Shown: positions 47,023 to 60,900, counted from the stretch's first letter. The stretch is DNA of 64,000 bases from Haplosporangium gracile (GCA_015499985.1 JAAAUF010000041.1:22972-86971); one strand, 5' to 3'. The notes: a model not told the origin generated them from the letters alone. Program-made: numbers and translations.

Positions 47023-49038
47023 CCTCTCTTTCCTATAGCCGTCTTGTTGCATGCTGTCTTCATCTTTATTTCCATACACTTCTCGTAATATATTCTTGCT
47101 TAAATTAGCTTTTTATGTCATGACAACTTTGAACCAAGTATACATTAGTTGTTGTTCATTTATCTTGTCACTCCAATGCGCCCTTGCATACTTGTGTCCC
47201 GTGCCCTTCTATTCTCCTTGCATTGCTTTTTTTCTTCTTTGATCCTTCCTTCAGCAATTCCTCACCCTTGTACTATTACCTGATCTACCCGATAAAAGTA
47301 TGGCAAAGAAAAGCAAAGTCATAAGAAAAGGCTGTTGTACGTTTGACTCAACCTTTTTTTTGTTCTTTTTTTGTTCTTCCCCCATAATGCTCACGCGCTT
47401 GATTGGCGATGTTCAATGTGAGTGTGATGTTATTTATCTAGACGCGTCGATTTTTTCTTTCTTCTTCGCCATCCAACAGCAAAAAGAAAAAAAAGTAAGA
47501 AAGAGACAACAACCTTGTTCAATTCCAAACCAGAATAAATCGTTCGTTTTTACTTCGCATGTGTCATGCCAAGTGCAGTGCGAGAAATAAAAATCCTAAT
47601 AGATCCTTGCATGAACAAGTTCGTTTGTTCAGTTGGGATCGGACTGGATCTGAGCCTTGTATGTGCACTTTGATACATGAACCTGTCTCTCTTTCCCATT
47701 GTTTTAATTTGCAGTTAATAGATGAAATTGTGGGCATGTAGAATTGGATCATGTCCGTTCTCGATACCATGATCGGCGTTTGTAATGAAGGTCAAAGGGT
47801 CATACGATGGTTGCCTTGAATGAATTAGGTCAATTGAACCATGCCAATGTCAGCCTGCTGTGCACGAGAAACCATGGATGGTTCCGACTCCAGGCATGAA
47901 TTGGGATGTGCAGCGTGCTTCCGAGGGACGGGAGCAAGCAGAAATAAAGGGTGATTTAAACAGAAGACTCGTAAAAAAAGAATACTCAGGAGCAAGGATA
48001 GGATAGGAATGCAGGTCATCGTTCATGATGATCACGTACATCTGACATCCACTGGCTCCGTACCTTCTCCTTTCTTTCTCTCCTTATCCTTTCTCCCTCT
48101 TCCCCCCTTTCGCCCTTTTGATCTTTTGTCGACTCCCCCACATCCCTCTTCAACGGATCGGTGGGGTCAAAGCGACGAGTGCATTGTCACTCTTATTTCA
48201 TGTCTCTCAATCTTTCCTTGAGTCCTCTCCTCCGTCATCTCTACTGCTTCTTCAACTTTCAGTTCCCTCTCTTTCATAACCACATCACTATTCACATCAG
48301 ATGCGGTATTTTATCAGAATGAGAAATCAAGAAAAAAAAAATGACTCGCTTACTTTGCATGTTTTTACCCCGCCTTTTCAATCTTTTTTTTTTTTTTTTT
48401 TTGCCGCTTGTTTTGTGTGATAAAGAAATGGGGGTTTTTTTCCAGTTCTTGTTCCAAATGGCAAAAACGGGGATCTCATTTTTATTTTGTTAACCTGGAC
48501 CTGTAAATTGTTTTTTATCAGAGATGGGATGTCATGGGTGAAGTGGGTCGAATGGCAGAAGAGAAGGATTGAAGAAAGAGGTGATGGTGAGAGTGAAAAA
48601 AAAGAGTGCGAACAAGGTGCGAAGGAGTTTGAAGGGAAGGAGGAAGGAAGCTAAACGTGTTGAGGAGAGGTGTGTACGGGTAGTGGTGCGTTTGATGTTG
48701 TCTCGTAATTGCCGGGTCACCTTTCTTACGACTGACTCTTTTTATCTTTTGCTTTTTCGTCGCACTTTGTGACATACTCCTCTTTCGTCTCTCTTATTCT
48801 CCTCTTTCTTATTCTCTCTTTTCTCTTCCTTCCTTACTTTTCCCATCAACCTCCCATCGACATTTACTCATACCTACTCACTCACCTAACCCACTTCCCT
48901 TTTCTCTCTGCCTACAAGCCAACTTCTCATTCGCGAAAAAAAATAAGCAACGACCCATCAATTAACCTACACAGAAAACTAGCAGCTGACTGAACAGGAC
49001 ATACACGCATCCTCACAACTTTCTTTCTCTTGTTCGCC
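47023..49038. other. Intergenic region, 2 kb
   Basis: No recognised gene. It holds a T run near 48384-48402 and the pyrimidine-rich leader of the DENND6-like gene from about 48780. Confidence 0.6.
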
Positions 49039-52000
49039 ATGGCTACGAACGGGTCGTCCTTTGCTACTGCGACGACACTCAACCGCCCCTCAGAACCTGA
49101 CACCGACCTCCGTTCAAAGCACCTCTCGCAGCCCTATAACATGCAGTCCTTCAGCACAGAGAGCTTACCTGCCCTCTTCGGCGCCGCATCGCTTCGTCGC
49201 TCAAACTCGAACGTCTCCAGAACAAGCAGAAACAATACCTCCTCACCCACCCCTCCGTCGAACAACAACAGCTACTCTACTCCTTCCTCGCCTGCTCACC
49301 CATTGGCCTCGTCCTCTTCCTCGTCCAAGGCAACTGTTTCTACTTCTAACACCAATGGTTCTAGGATCAGCGGGGTGTCAGGGACCTCCTCTTCGTCCGG
49401 TTCTGAACGGTCTTCGGCATCAAGGCATCAATCAGGAGCAGCACCACTAGTAGCGACAAAAATGACGACGACAGCATCTCAGAGACGGCCCCCGATCAAC
49501 ATAATCTCTGAGCAGTTTGAGCTCGAGGGGAGCCACGACCGAAGACCAAGCAGCTGGGATATTATGGACATGATGGCGATCGACCAGCTCCGACAGTGGA
49601 TGGTCTGCTTCTGTGTGGTCAACTTTGATCTTGAAAAAGGCCAAGGCAAGTTCCCTTGAAGTGCGATGTTAAAAGTGGTTCCACTTTGTCCATCTGTTTC
49701 GTGCTTATTTACCATACAGGACAGGACAGGACAGGACAGGACAGCACAAAGGAGACATCATATTCATTTTCCGACCCCACCAAACCATTCAAACCAATGC
49801 GCGCCCTTATCAAGGATCCCTCATCAAGGATCCCTCATCGTTTTTTGTTGGTTATTTTTCTTTTTGCAACACAGCAGGAACAAAGAGACAGCATGCCAAC
49901 GGGGTATTGCTTTGTTTTATTATCAACGGGATCTATCAGCCCAAGATATAACAAGCAGGGAAAATAACAAAATCATTCAGGGATGATACAAGAGGCGACG
50001 CTGAATAAAAAGGAGCAAGAGAGCAAGCAGGAATATAGCAAGTTCATCAAGGAAAGATAAAAAGAGGCAACGCTGAACAGAAAACAAGAAATGTCATGAC
50101 GAGTGAGAGAGGCAACAACCAAACATCAACAGATGAAAAGAGGAGAGGCAGAAGATGATGATCCCCAGCGAAGAGCGAACGAATAACGATTAAGGTTATT
50201 TTCCCTCAGGATGACCAGAGGTCAGGACATGTGGACATTCGACAGGCAGTTGGGGAGACGGGGAAAGTGTTTGGGCAGTAGTCGCCAGGATATAACCAAA
50301 AAGGGGTGCGGACAGGCAGGCAGGGCAACAATGAGCCAGCAATGGCAGCGGCAATAGGAACAGGAACAGCAAGAGTCAACAGGAAGAGTACCATCGAGGT
50401 ACTCTCCCCTCTGAAAAGCAAAATCAACGAACCCTTGACCATTACGAGAAAGAGATGACGATGAACCAAAAATAATTTTCGGTTTCTGCCTTTGCCAACC
50501 ACAACTTCAAATCTATTGCCAGGCCACTTCTTACAATACACAGTCGACAAATGGGCAGTCAATATTTGACCTCAATTAGCCCCTCATTCACTCTCTCCAC
50601 CCACACCACCCACAATCACTCTCCCCTTGACTGGATGACCTTCTTTCCTTTCTTTGAAACACATCGACAGAAAAGAATATGCAGTGCTGATAGACGGACA
50701 GTCGACAAACGGGACAGATACAGACGAGCGGGCGGGCAGACGGACAGAGAGATGCAACTACTCCCCAATTTCACATCAGTTCACTATTAATACACTATAC
50801 GGAAAATCATTTTGTTCGATTCTAATATGCGCTCGCTTGCTTATCTCTCTTCCACCTGCCATTCTATCCTATCTAGCCATCGAGTCGATCTACCCACCGT
50901 CAGAATTCACACCCGAGGAGAGCAAAAACATGTACGTACAGTTGCTCCTCTGCCTTTTGCCCAATTCTCTCATCTGGAATAGCATGGATACGACATATTT
51001 TTTCTTGATCGCAATCTTACAACTAACCTGCTCTCCCTGCCTGCAACCAATATCCTTAACTCCTCATAGCTGCTTCTCTTCATTCCCAGACTCAAATACC
51101 TTCGATGTAGGCGACACAGTGTTCAACTTTCGCATCCGGTCAACTACAGCAGGACGGGCTGCAACAGGTAAGAAAAGGCAGAACACGGGCATGCTTATAT
51201 TTTTTATGGTTTTCCTGTTAGCCCAAGGAGGGCTCAAATGCATCTGCCTCTTGACATCATTTTTTTTTTTATTTGATTGGTTGACTAACCGGAAATTGCA
51301 CCTTTGTCATTTCAATTGCAATACCTCTAGGCCCAACCACAGATGCAGGATTTCTGTATGGTTACGTGTTTTTTAGGCAGAAGCAGGACCCGTCCATCAG
51401 GAGAGGATACTTTCAAAAATCGGTCGTCGTCTTGACCCAGCATCCATTCATCGGCCTCTTTTCCAAGATTGTGTCGGTCTTGGGTCCTGCCTATTTTGAG
51501 ATTGGCAAGCCCATGTTGGAGACGGCCTTTCACGATATTGCACGATGGAAGGCACCCACCACAGACAGCATGATGGAATTACCCTTTATGGGACAACTCT
51601 TGCAGGTCCAGCTCGCCAAACCACAGCAACCTCAACTTTTGGAGACATCACCTTTTGAGATTGCAACATATCAGCCAGACACCCATATCTTGTCGTCAGT
51701 CCCCATTAATGGCGGACTCTACAAACACTTTCAGGATCTTGTGCCAGATCTGTGGCTCTGCTGGGAATTGATGACCCTTGCCGAGCCCATCATGCTTATT
51801 GGCACATCTCCTGAGGTGTGCAGTGAATCTGTCACATCCTTGGTGGATCTTATTAATCCCGTAAGTAACACCCCGTCAAACACCTTTAATTTCCGTTGAA
51901 GAATATATTAATTGACATTATTTTCTGCTGATGTCAAATAGATTCCTTACTGTGGCGACTACCGGCCATATTTTACAATTCAGGATACCGACTTCAAGTC

Positions 52001-53758
52001 ATTTTGTAACAAGCTGTCACCGCCCAGCAGCATTGTCTTGGGCGTCACCAACCCATTCTTTGTCAAGACGCTAGAGCATTGGCCACACATCATTAAAATC
52101 GGCAAACCTATGAACAGGAGACCCAACAGCAAGTTGGTCATGGATGGCACCGTTGGAAAAGTCACCGCAGGCAGTCCTAAACTCACCAAGCCAAGTTCCC
52201 TGGACTTTGTTCAGGTAACCACCTTGTGTCCTTGTTGTGTACCATTGAGTAATTTTGAAAAAGTGATTTACTGCGATGCTAACTCGCTACTCTTTGCAAT
52301 GTTTCTTATGTAGGGTCTTGTCACCAAGAGGAAGGGCGCGATTGCAAAGGATACCAACTTACTCTGCATGTTGGCAGAGGCTACTGCCAACCGATCCTCG
52401 CCAGGTAACAATACACATCCGTATTATAGCGTCTTCATATCTCGTCGGTGTAATGCGCTAGATCTAACTTTTCCATTGTTGCGTGCACAACATTAGACTA
52501 CTTGCTGGACAATATTCTTCGCAAGTACTTTGTCACACTCACAGAAAAGTTTTTGGTGCCCCTCAACCGTTACTTTGCCACATTGGTGCCCAACGACATG
52601 TAAGTCCCAGCAGCATTTTTGATTTACTCAGCGTTTGGAGTACACGCTCAACGTCCATTTCATGGCTAACCAAACATTGTTACATCGTCATTTTCTTGTA
52701 GTTCTCTTTCATCAACATTGCAATTCCCGCATATTGCGCCTTTCAAGCAGCAGACATTCCTCAAGTATTTGGCAAAGAACCCTCCAGCTATCATATTTAA
52801 GACGCCAGCATTCAAATCAAGCTCGGAGGCATGTCAGAGTTTTTACAAGGACTTTTTGAAGTGTGGCAACTTTGCGACATGGCTCCGTTTGAGGACCATA
52901 GCTGCACAGAACGAGCTCCGGAGACGCTATCTCGAGATTCTCAGTCTCGGAGATGTGGCAGGATGGGTCAAGGGTCGCAATGAGGTAGAAGTGGTCGATC
53001 TGTTGGTCCGCATGAGGGAGGAACTGGGCAGTTCAGGAAACAAAGGCGATTTGTTCAGCTTCAAGCCCAAGCTGAGGACACGACCTGGACTGTCACGGGA
53101 GGGATCTTACAACTCAAGCTATGGATCAGATCCAACATTGACGGATGTTGGAGGAATGTGGACTGGTGACTTGTCTTCTGGATTCAGCAGGAGGGGCAGT
53201 GCGAGCGGAAGCGGAAGCGAGACGGATTCACGGACGATAACTCCACCACTACTCGACTCGACTTTGGGCGATCTGACCAGGCCCTCTCCCTCAACACCTT
53301 TGCCATATAATGGCGACTCCTCGTATCTCTCATCCGCGAGCAATGGCACTCAAATCTCGACTGGGCCCAAGGCGATCCCCTCTCGTCAACGGGTATCTGG
53401 AAACGGTGACCCTTACTCGAATGCGTCGTCGTACAACAGCGCCACCTCGTCGAGAGCAGGCACCCCCACAAGATCATCATCCTCCTCATCGTTGAACGGC
53501 GGAGTTCCAGAGCAAGGTGGCAGCTCAAGAGTCCGCAATGGCGGCGGCAACACATCACGGGAGACCAGCCCAGAGAGACAGCGGAAGCGGTATGCGCCTG
53601 AGGCGAGTGTGATCAAGGCATCTGTTAAGCAGAAGGAGCAGCTCCGGGACCAGATCCGGATATTGGTTGAGGCACTGCCTGTGGATCTGAGAGACTCGTT
53701 GATGGCGAGCGAGGCCAAGAAGAAGTCCATGGCCATGATGTCCTACGAAGGGTACTAA
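49039..53758 (+). CDS. DENND6-like DENN-domain protein (probable Rab GEF)
   Basis: Exons 49039-49645, 50877-50931, 51070-51167, 51331-51860, 51942-52214, 52314-52404, 52497-52599 and 52702-53758 join in phase to 937 residues. The first about 185 residues are Ser/Thr-rich. The DENN region starts WMVCFCVVNFDLEKGQAIES, then ICFSSFPDSNTFDVGDTVFN and GFLYGYVFFRQKQDPSIRRG, as in the DENND6/FAM116 family, whose animal members act on Rab14. Further core: KSVVVLTQHPFIGLFSKIV, LWCWELMTLAEP-like LWLCWELMTLAEPIMLIGTS, and LDNILRKYFVTLTEKFLVPL. The C-terminal about 200 residues are a disordered Ser/Gly-rich tail ending in a short helix. Intron 1 is 1231 bases and begins with GCAAGT, a GC-AG intron. The start ATG lies in CGCCATGG. 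Confidence 0.9.
49716..49744 (+). repeat. ACAGG tandem repeat
   Basis: Five to six ACAGG units inside intron 1 of the DENND6-like gene. Confidence 0.85.
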
Positions 53759-55355
53759 TCAGGAGACTGAGAGCTCTTGATTACTCTTTTTTTTCTATCT
53801 ACATGTACATACACCACCACCCACTACCCATCATTGCCACACCACCACCACCACCACCAAAAACCACCTATTACTTAATTACCTTAACCACTATTAAACT
53901 CACACTGTTCATTGGATCTACGGTCAAATTGAATCTGGAGATAAAAAAAGGAGACTGATGCACATAGAGACGCTGTGCCCTGCATTCTGCATATTGCATT
54001 CAGGATATGTCAGTGAAACTGAAAACGGTTGTTTTTGTGGGGAGGGTAAGTAAGTAAGGATGGACGGATGATGGGGGGTTGTTTTTTTTTTTTTTTTTTT
54101 TTAATTGCGTGTGCGCATTGCGCGTCTATCACTTATCTCTGTTAAGCAATGCTAAGCAATTGCAAAGCGAGCCCTTGCCTTGTTCTTAGTTTTCGACTTT
54201 CGACTGGTACCTAGCAAAGAGTGTTTTGCCTTAGGGGAGGCAGGAGCTCCCTCCCCGTCCTCCCGTCCTCCCCGATCGAGCGAAGGAACTTTAGGAAGAT
54301 TGATTAAGCAAGTGAGTGGAGAAACAAACAAACAAAATTACAATTGAACTGAGTATCTATCACATAGACGGAGCCCAGTGGAGGAGAGGTTGAAAAAAAA
54401 AAGGGAGATCCGAAAGTTGTGTATGAATACATGTCCGACCAGGCTGCTTTTTCTCCACCCTCTTGACCACTACACCGGAGCTGTGAAGGGGCTCCCTTTG
54501 TTCCATCCTTGTCGGTCAATCAGCCAACTTGGTCAATTAGAGAAAGTGGGGGGAAAAGACGGGCAGGGTAAATTGGTGATCGAGAATAGGCTTTAGTTTT
54601 TGCAGACTGTGATTGGCTGTTTCTTGGAATCGGAGAGTTGTTTATCCCTGGTGGGGGAAAAGAGTGAGAAGGGAAAGGGCCTTGACATCTGGCTGGTTTT
54701 TCTTTCGGTGTTCTTGTAATGATATAGGATGGAGAAGGAATTCTAGAGGGACTTGAACCCTGACAGATGTGCTTGCTCTGACGTTGATGACAGGAGCATA
54801 GCCACCATTAATCAGAATAGGCTGAGGGGGGAATTGAGGGAACCATTGCAATGGTAACTGTAGGAAGAGGGATTAGGTGAAGCGCTGAATTAGAGGGAAC
54901 AGGCTGGATATGAATGTCTTTTACTGTGATGAAAGGGCTGGTTCCTGTGACAAGGCGATGTCGATATGTGAAACGAAATGGATGATGGTGATGAAAGGAT
55001 CGGTACGCACATACGAAAAGGATAAATTTAGTCCGGAAATCGAGGGGGAAACAAGCAAGCTACAAGGAGAGAGAGAGAGAGAGAGGGTTGAGCAGCGTGG
55101 AAAGGGAAAAAACAACACAGGGACGGACTGATGTCAGCCAGTCCGTCAGGAGAAAAGTGGGGTGTATCCAATTGCAAAAGACATTGGCATCTTCATATGG
55201 GAACAGATCGAACTTTGGGCTTGGAACTTGATTTTTGGAGGGGGAGTCGGAAACGATTTTCATTTGATGATCTGTACATTCTCCATATCATCCACGGATG
55301 AAGACATTGTGGCAATATTGTTCGTCCGGAGAAGACAAGACAAGCGAGGCGTTGT

Positions 55356-55363
55356 TATAAAAA
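55356..55363 (+). promoter_or_regulatory. TATA-like box of the acyl-CoA oxidase gene
   Basis: TATAAAAA about 300 bases before the ATG, followed by a T-rich then pyrimidine-rich leader. Motif and position only. Confidence 0.4.
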
Positions 55364-55629
55364 GAACGGACTTTAACAAAGAGTTGATCTTCTTCTTTTT
55401 CTTTTTTTTTTTTTCATTCTTACATCACTCATTGCTCACCTTCTTCATCCTCATTCATTCCCTCCTCTCATCACTCGCTTTATCTTCTTTCACTCCTCAC
55501 CCCCTGATCACTTTATTTGCGTTAAAGTGAATCCATCAGTGCATATCTCACTACATCATTACCCCTACTTTTTGATCTGTACCACCCTTGCATACTAGAC
55601 GCTTCGTCCCCCTGGATCAACACTTATAC

Positions 55630-55656
55630 CAACAACAACAACAACAACAACAACAA
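55630..55656 (+). repeat. CAA repeat in the acyl-CoA oxidase leader
   Basis: Nine CAA units ending about 10 bases before the ATG. It is in frame with the gene, but no ATG precedes it in that frame, so it should be 5' UTR. Confidence 0.8.
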
Positions 55657-55665
55657 TTACATAAA

Positions 55666-57969
55666 ATGTCTGCCCTTCGCTTCCCAGATCTCCCCCCATC
55701 CGGGCCCCAGGGTGCCGACTTGCTCGCCCAGGAACGCTCCAAGACCACCTTCTCCGTCCACGACCTCTCCAACTACCTCTACGGCGAGGAGTACCTCGAG
55801 CGCCAGGAAAAGTTCCTCGGCCTTATCGAGAACGAGCCCGCCTTTGACAAGTCAAACCGCTACTTCTTGGGCCGCACCGAGCGCTTCGCCGGTGCCCTGA
55901 AGAAGGACTATGCCCTCGTCAAGTTGGCTCAGCAACAAAAGTGGACCCCTGAGGAGTTCCAGCAGGCCGATATCTTGATTGACGAGCCTGGCCCTTTCGG
56001 TCTCCATCGCGGAATGTTCATGCCTACTTTGGTCTCCCAGGGAACTGACGAGCAGCACGAGCTCTTCCTCAAGCCTGCCCTTCGCTACGAGGTCATTGGA
56101 TGCTATGCCCAGACTGAGATTGGTCACGGATCTAATGTCCAAGGTATCGAGACCACCGCCACCTACATCCCTGAGACCAACGAGTTTGAGCTCCACACCC
56201 CTTACCTCACTGCTTGTAAGTGGTGGATCGGAGGTCTCGGCAAGGCTGCCAACCACGCTGTCGTCATGGCTCGCTTGATCTCCAACGGAAAGGACTATGG
56301 TCCTCATGCCCTCTGCGTCCCCATCCGCTCGATGGAGGATCACACTCTCTTGCCCGGTGTCATGGCCGGAGATATCGGTCCCAAGTTCGGGTAAGTTTTT
56401 CTTTTTGTTCTTTTCGACTTCCTCGTGGTCAACGTGCGATCAGGCTGTGGGCTCCCATCTCTCCTCCCACTCTTTCGAACATCTCGTCCATTCGTTCTCA
56501 ACTGACGTTATTTTGACCCGCAACCAAAATTCTATTTTACGATGTATTTATTTTCTAACCTCAATATTTTGCTTATCGACAATAGTTACAACACAACGGA
56601 CAACGGATGCATGTGGTTCGATCACTACCGTGTGCCTCACATCTCTCTTCTCGCAAAATACTCGAGCATCAAGCCCGGTTCCGGAGAGTACATCAAGCCT
56701 CCCAACTCCAAGCTCTCCTACGGCACCATGGTTCTCATCCGCGCCTCCCTCGTCGGATTTGCCCGCATCGGACTCGCCAAGGCCGCCACCATCGCCACCC
56801 GTTACTCGGCCATCCGTCGCCAGTTTGTTGACAAGGACCAGCCCAAGAAGATGGGCAAGCAAGTCATCGAGACCCCTGTTCTGGACTACTCCATGCAGCA
56901 GTACCGCCTCTTCCCTATCATTGCTGCGGCCTATGCCTGCCATTTCACCTCCAAGGAGATGATGCGTCTCTACTACCTCAACATCAAGAACATGGCCTCT
57001 GGAAACTTTTCTCTCTTGGCTGATGTCCACGCCTCGTCCTCGGGATTGAAGTCACTCACCACCACCATGGCTGCTGCCTCGATCGAAGAGTGCCGTCGCG
57101 CCTGCGGTGGACATGGCTTCTCATCCTTCTCTGGTCTTCCTCTCATGCTCCAGGACTATGCTCCCAACGTCACCTGGGAGGGAGACAACTACATGATCAC
57201 CCAGCAGACCGGTCGCTACTTGTTCAAGTCTTTCCGTGACTTGGTCGCCAAGCGTGCCTCGGGCAAGTTCTCGGCCAGCCAGATCACCAACCCCACTCTA
57301 GCCTACTTGAACACCTACCTCGACAACCCCGACCTCAAGTGCCCCGCCACCACTCCCTCTCAGTTCCACAACCCCGAGATCCAGCTGGCCGCCTACGGCC
57401 ACCGTGCTGCTCACATGGTTGCCGAGATTGTCCACGGCCTCGATGTCGAGAAACGCTCCTGGAATTCGATGCTCGTCGAGATTTACAACGCCTCGGTCGC
57501 TCACTGCCAATTGATCCTCGTCCAGAACTTTATTCTCGGCGTCCGTGGTGATATGCCTCAGCCTGAGGGTATCGTTGCCACCCCCTTGTCCCCCGCTGCC
57601 AAGGAGGCTTTGACCGATCTCTCGGATCTCTTTGCTCTCCACCAGATCCACAAGCAGCCCGGCGAGTTCTTGACCTCGGGTTACATTGATGCCAAGCAGG
57701 TCTCGATGATGGGCAAGGCCATCATGGAAGTCATGGAGAAGAAGATCCGTCCCAACGCTGTTGGTTTCGTCGATGCCTTTGCCTTCCCTGACTACTACCT
57801 CAACTCGGCTTTGGGTCGCTTTGACGGAAAGGTCTATGAGGCTTACACCGAGATGGCCACCCGTGAGCCCATCAACCAGACCGAGGTCATTGAGGGCTAT
57901 GAGCAATACATCAAGCCTTTCACTAACCCCAAGGGCCTCAAGGGCAAGTCCATCCAGGCCCGTCTCTAA
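55666..57969 (+). CDS. POX1: Peroxisomal acyl-CoA oxidase
   Basis: Exons 55666-56390 and 56586-57969 join in phase to 702 residues, normal for the family. It catalyses the first step of peroxisomal beta-oxidation: acyl-CoA plus oxygen to trans-2-enoyl-CoA and hydrogen peroxide, with FAD. Seen: GCYAQTEIGHGSNVQGIETT (the FAD/substrate motif), TACKWWIGGLGKAANHAVVM, LIRASLVGFARIGLAKAATI, ECRRACGGHGFSSFSGLP, and PNVTWEGDNYMITQQTGRYL, whose Glu is the expected catalytic base. The protein ends in ARL, a type 1 peroxisomal targeting signal. No upstream ATG is in frame. The single intron is 195 bases. C-ending codon bias is strong, suggesting high expression. Identification is secure; chain-length preference is not readable. 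Confidence 0.96.
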
Positions 57970-60900
57970 GTCATTATTATTTAGACTTTTTTTTTTCCTC
58001 CTCCAATTTGTACAAAGCATTCCCCTTCACTCTCGTTTTCTTTACTTTTAGACAAAACAAATCATAATAGACGAATATTCATTTTTTTGATACCAATTTC
58101 ATGGTCGCGTTTTGTTTTTGCATTGGTTGTTCTTGGACGCGGTGTTTGGAGAAATACTTGGCTCCAGGATGTGGGATTAACCATCGAGTACAGATACGAT
58201 AGACAATGATTTTTTATTTCATATCAAAAACGTCATCATCGTGTCTTGTTCTTTTGTTTGGTCTTCTATGAATGTGACATTCATGAACACGTTTAGCTTT
58301 ATATACACGTTGATCATAATTGGGTGCTGAGTAGGATACATACTTTTTTTTTTTTTGATCGACCTTTATTTAGTTCCTTCTGGTTGTTCTTGGATGTGAT
58401 ATTCGAAGCCATGATTCGCTTTGAGTACCTGATGAAAGAATGTAGTTAGCAGGCTACGATATTGGGATTAATGGTTCGGTCGTTGTGGATGTCAGGGAAT
58501 CAACAGACACAGCCTCAGCTTGGTGCGCACGTACGCGCGTTTTAACTGTGTGCCATTGCCAAATCTCCTTTTTTTTTATCGATCGCGCACAGACACGAAG
58601 GCGTTCAATAAGTTCCAATAAGAAACTAGATGTGACGGATCCGTTGCCAATAATGGTTCTTCATTTTTCTCTTTTTTTTTTTTTTTTTTTTTTGACTACA
58701 TGGACGACGGAGCCTGTGATTGTGCGCTGTTTGGTGTTCGCTTATTTATTTCTTTTCAGCTCTTAATTCTGCTTTCTATAGGAGTAGTACATCTTGTTGC
58801 GCAATTAAAGAATCGAATCCCTATCGTTTGTTTTGTATCCGAGGCGGTCAGTTTCGGTCGTGCCTTTTCTTTTTTTTTTGTCACATTTCTTTGTCATTCA
58901 CAAATGCCGTATCCTACCTTCTTTTATAAAAGCGTTTATCAGGCATGGTATTTTCAAAGGGGATCCACGTGGGAGTCGATGACCGCCTGTGAGCCTTTTT
59001 GATTTTCATCATTTCAGACAAGCGATAAAGACGCTTCGAACCTGTGCGTTTTCATCCAAATTCGAGCGTACTGAGAGGTGTTAAGTGTAGTCAACAAAAG
59101 CGACGGCTGTCTTTCCTTCCGTTCCTGTCTCTCCTTTTTTCGGGTTTGTACAAGATTTTGAAATATAGAACCTGGGACGATTACCGAACACCGTGAGTCA
59201 ATGGTGTTGTTCTGTGTCAACTCTGCTTTTCATTATTTTAAAAGAGGCGTGCTCCGATTTCATAAGAACAACTGGGTGTCATCCTTGTCTGCTATATTAC
59301 TTTTCGTGGACATTCCCTAGACAACCATCCTTACACCTATGATTGATTGAGAATAGAGATGAAGATGTGGTATAGTCGTATTCATGAGTTTCGATATGTG
59401 CAACTTTAGACATTCCTTTTTTCTTACATTTACGATCATGGTTGTAGTCAGTTTTCCTGGATATCGTTCATGAAAAAACTATCTCTAAAGATTCTGCTTG
59501 GTACTTATGGTTGTGCTTCTCTATCCTTATTATACTACCCTGAGACAACAACGATAGGTACTCTTCGCCGCGAGTACTTCTGTTTGATACCTCTAGAAAT
59601 GCTATACGAGATGAATGCATTGGACCGTCTTAGGTTTTTTAAAGCTTCACATTTTTTTCAGTCGTTTTGCTTGCAAGATCATCCGAACGCTTGGATGTGA
59701 CCTTCTCTCGCTTGGATGTTGGTTTGTTTCTCACTTTGCGCTTATGGACAGTTTTCTTTTTCGTGTACTTGCGGATAGTGAACCGGATCTTCGCGTCGAT
59801 CTCGAATACAACTACTCTAATCCGCGCCCGCGACAAGTCTAGAATGTTTTGCTGATCATCAATGTATACACGTTTCTTCATCAAGTTCAGAGAGGATGTC
59901 CGATCCTGACTTTTCCAGCCTTTCGAAACGAATTTTATTAAGTAGGACACAATGATTTGGTTTTATGTCTCCGTCCTCTAACTGGGGAGAAGCCATTCCG
60001 CCCTATTTCAATATATTTTAATCATGGATACGTGTAGTATTCATTCACACCGCTTACTTTGTTGCAATGTGCCACGAATAAAGTTGTGCGGAGCGCGATG
60101 AATAAGTCTAACAAATTGTACTTTGGGCTTCAGAAATTATCCTCATACACGCGCACCCCTCGATTTGGGCTTTCATTGGCTTTTTTTTTTTTTTTTAAAT
60201 AAAATGGAGGATCATTAGAATTGCAGCTGACCTCTTTCAATGACAGTTTTGCCAAGACCCGCATTTCTGGCGCGTGCATTATCTATCTGTCAACAGATGT
60301 ACATGCGACCCTTGAGGTTTGAAGCCCCTCTATCCAAGGTCGCTTCTTTTTTGAATAAAGACAGCTCGCTTTATACACTTGCAACTATGCGCCCGGGAGG
60401 TTGTGAGCACCGTCAATGCTCTTATTCATTGTGTGCCATCCCAGGCATTTGTGATATACATCTTTTATGTCATTCGCCAGTATGCTACTATCTTCTTTCC
60501 GCTCCCGCCTTGAACTATTTCTAGTTTTTTTTTTTCAAATAATGGTTGCAAGCTATGCGTGAGGCGTAAAAGGCTGAAGGCGATATGGATACAGCTTGGG
60601 GAATGACGTCTTGATAATGTCTATTTCACCGTAACAACCTCTGCTATCGTTTTGTTCAAGGGCGAGCAATACGTGTATCTCGAATTCCGCGTACCTTTAA
60701 GTATCCCTCCGCGCGATTGAGTAACTGTACTTTTTATTTCTGTTGCTTTCAATAGAAATGTCCAAGCTGAATATATTCTTGTACAGGAAGAACCGCCGGG
60801 GGGAACATGCTGATATTGTGCAAAAAGCGGGTTGGTCGCAATAAGATAATTTCATGTATTGGTGATTTGTTCCCAGTCGAGTGCGCAAATAAAAAAATGT

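Larger units (their letters stand above)
53759..55665. other. Intergenic region, 1.9 kb
   Basis: 3' flank of the DENND6-like gene with CCACCA repeats near 53815-53865 and a T21 run near 54082-54102, then the acyl-CoA oxidase promoter. No gene is seen. Confidence 0.6.

Noticed and set aside
50654..51376. 240-codon open frame around the second and third exons of the DENND6-like gene
   Set aside because: It has no ATG start and reads through introns; the real exons at 50877 and 51070 are smaller and join in phase to the family protein.
57298..58020. Long frames antisense to acyl-CoA oxidase
   Set aside because: Codon-bias shadows of the oxidase exon, no independent motif.
58120..58405. Two copies of GGTTGTTCTTGGA about 260 bases apart
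   Set aside because: Too short and unflanked by further similarity to call an element.
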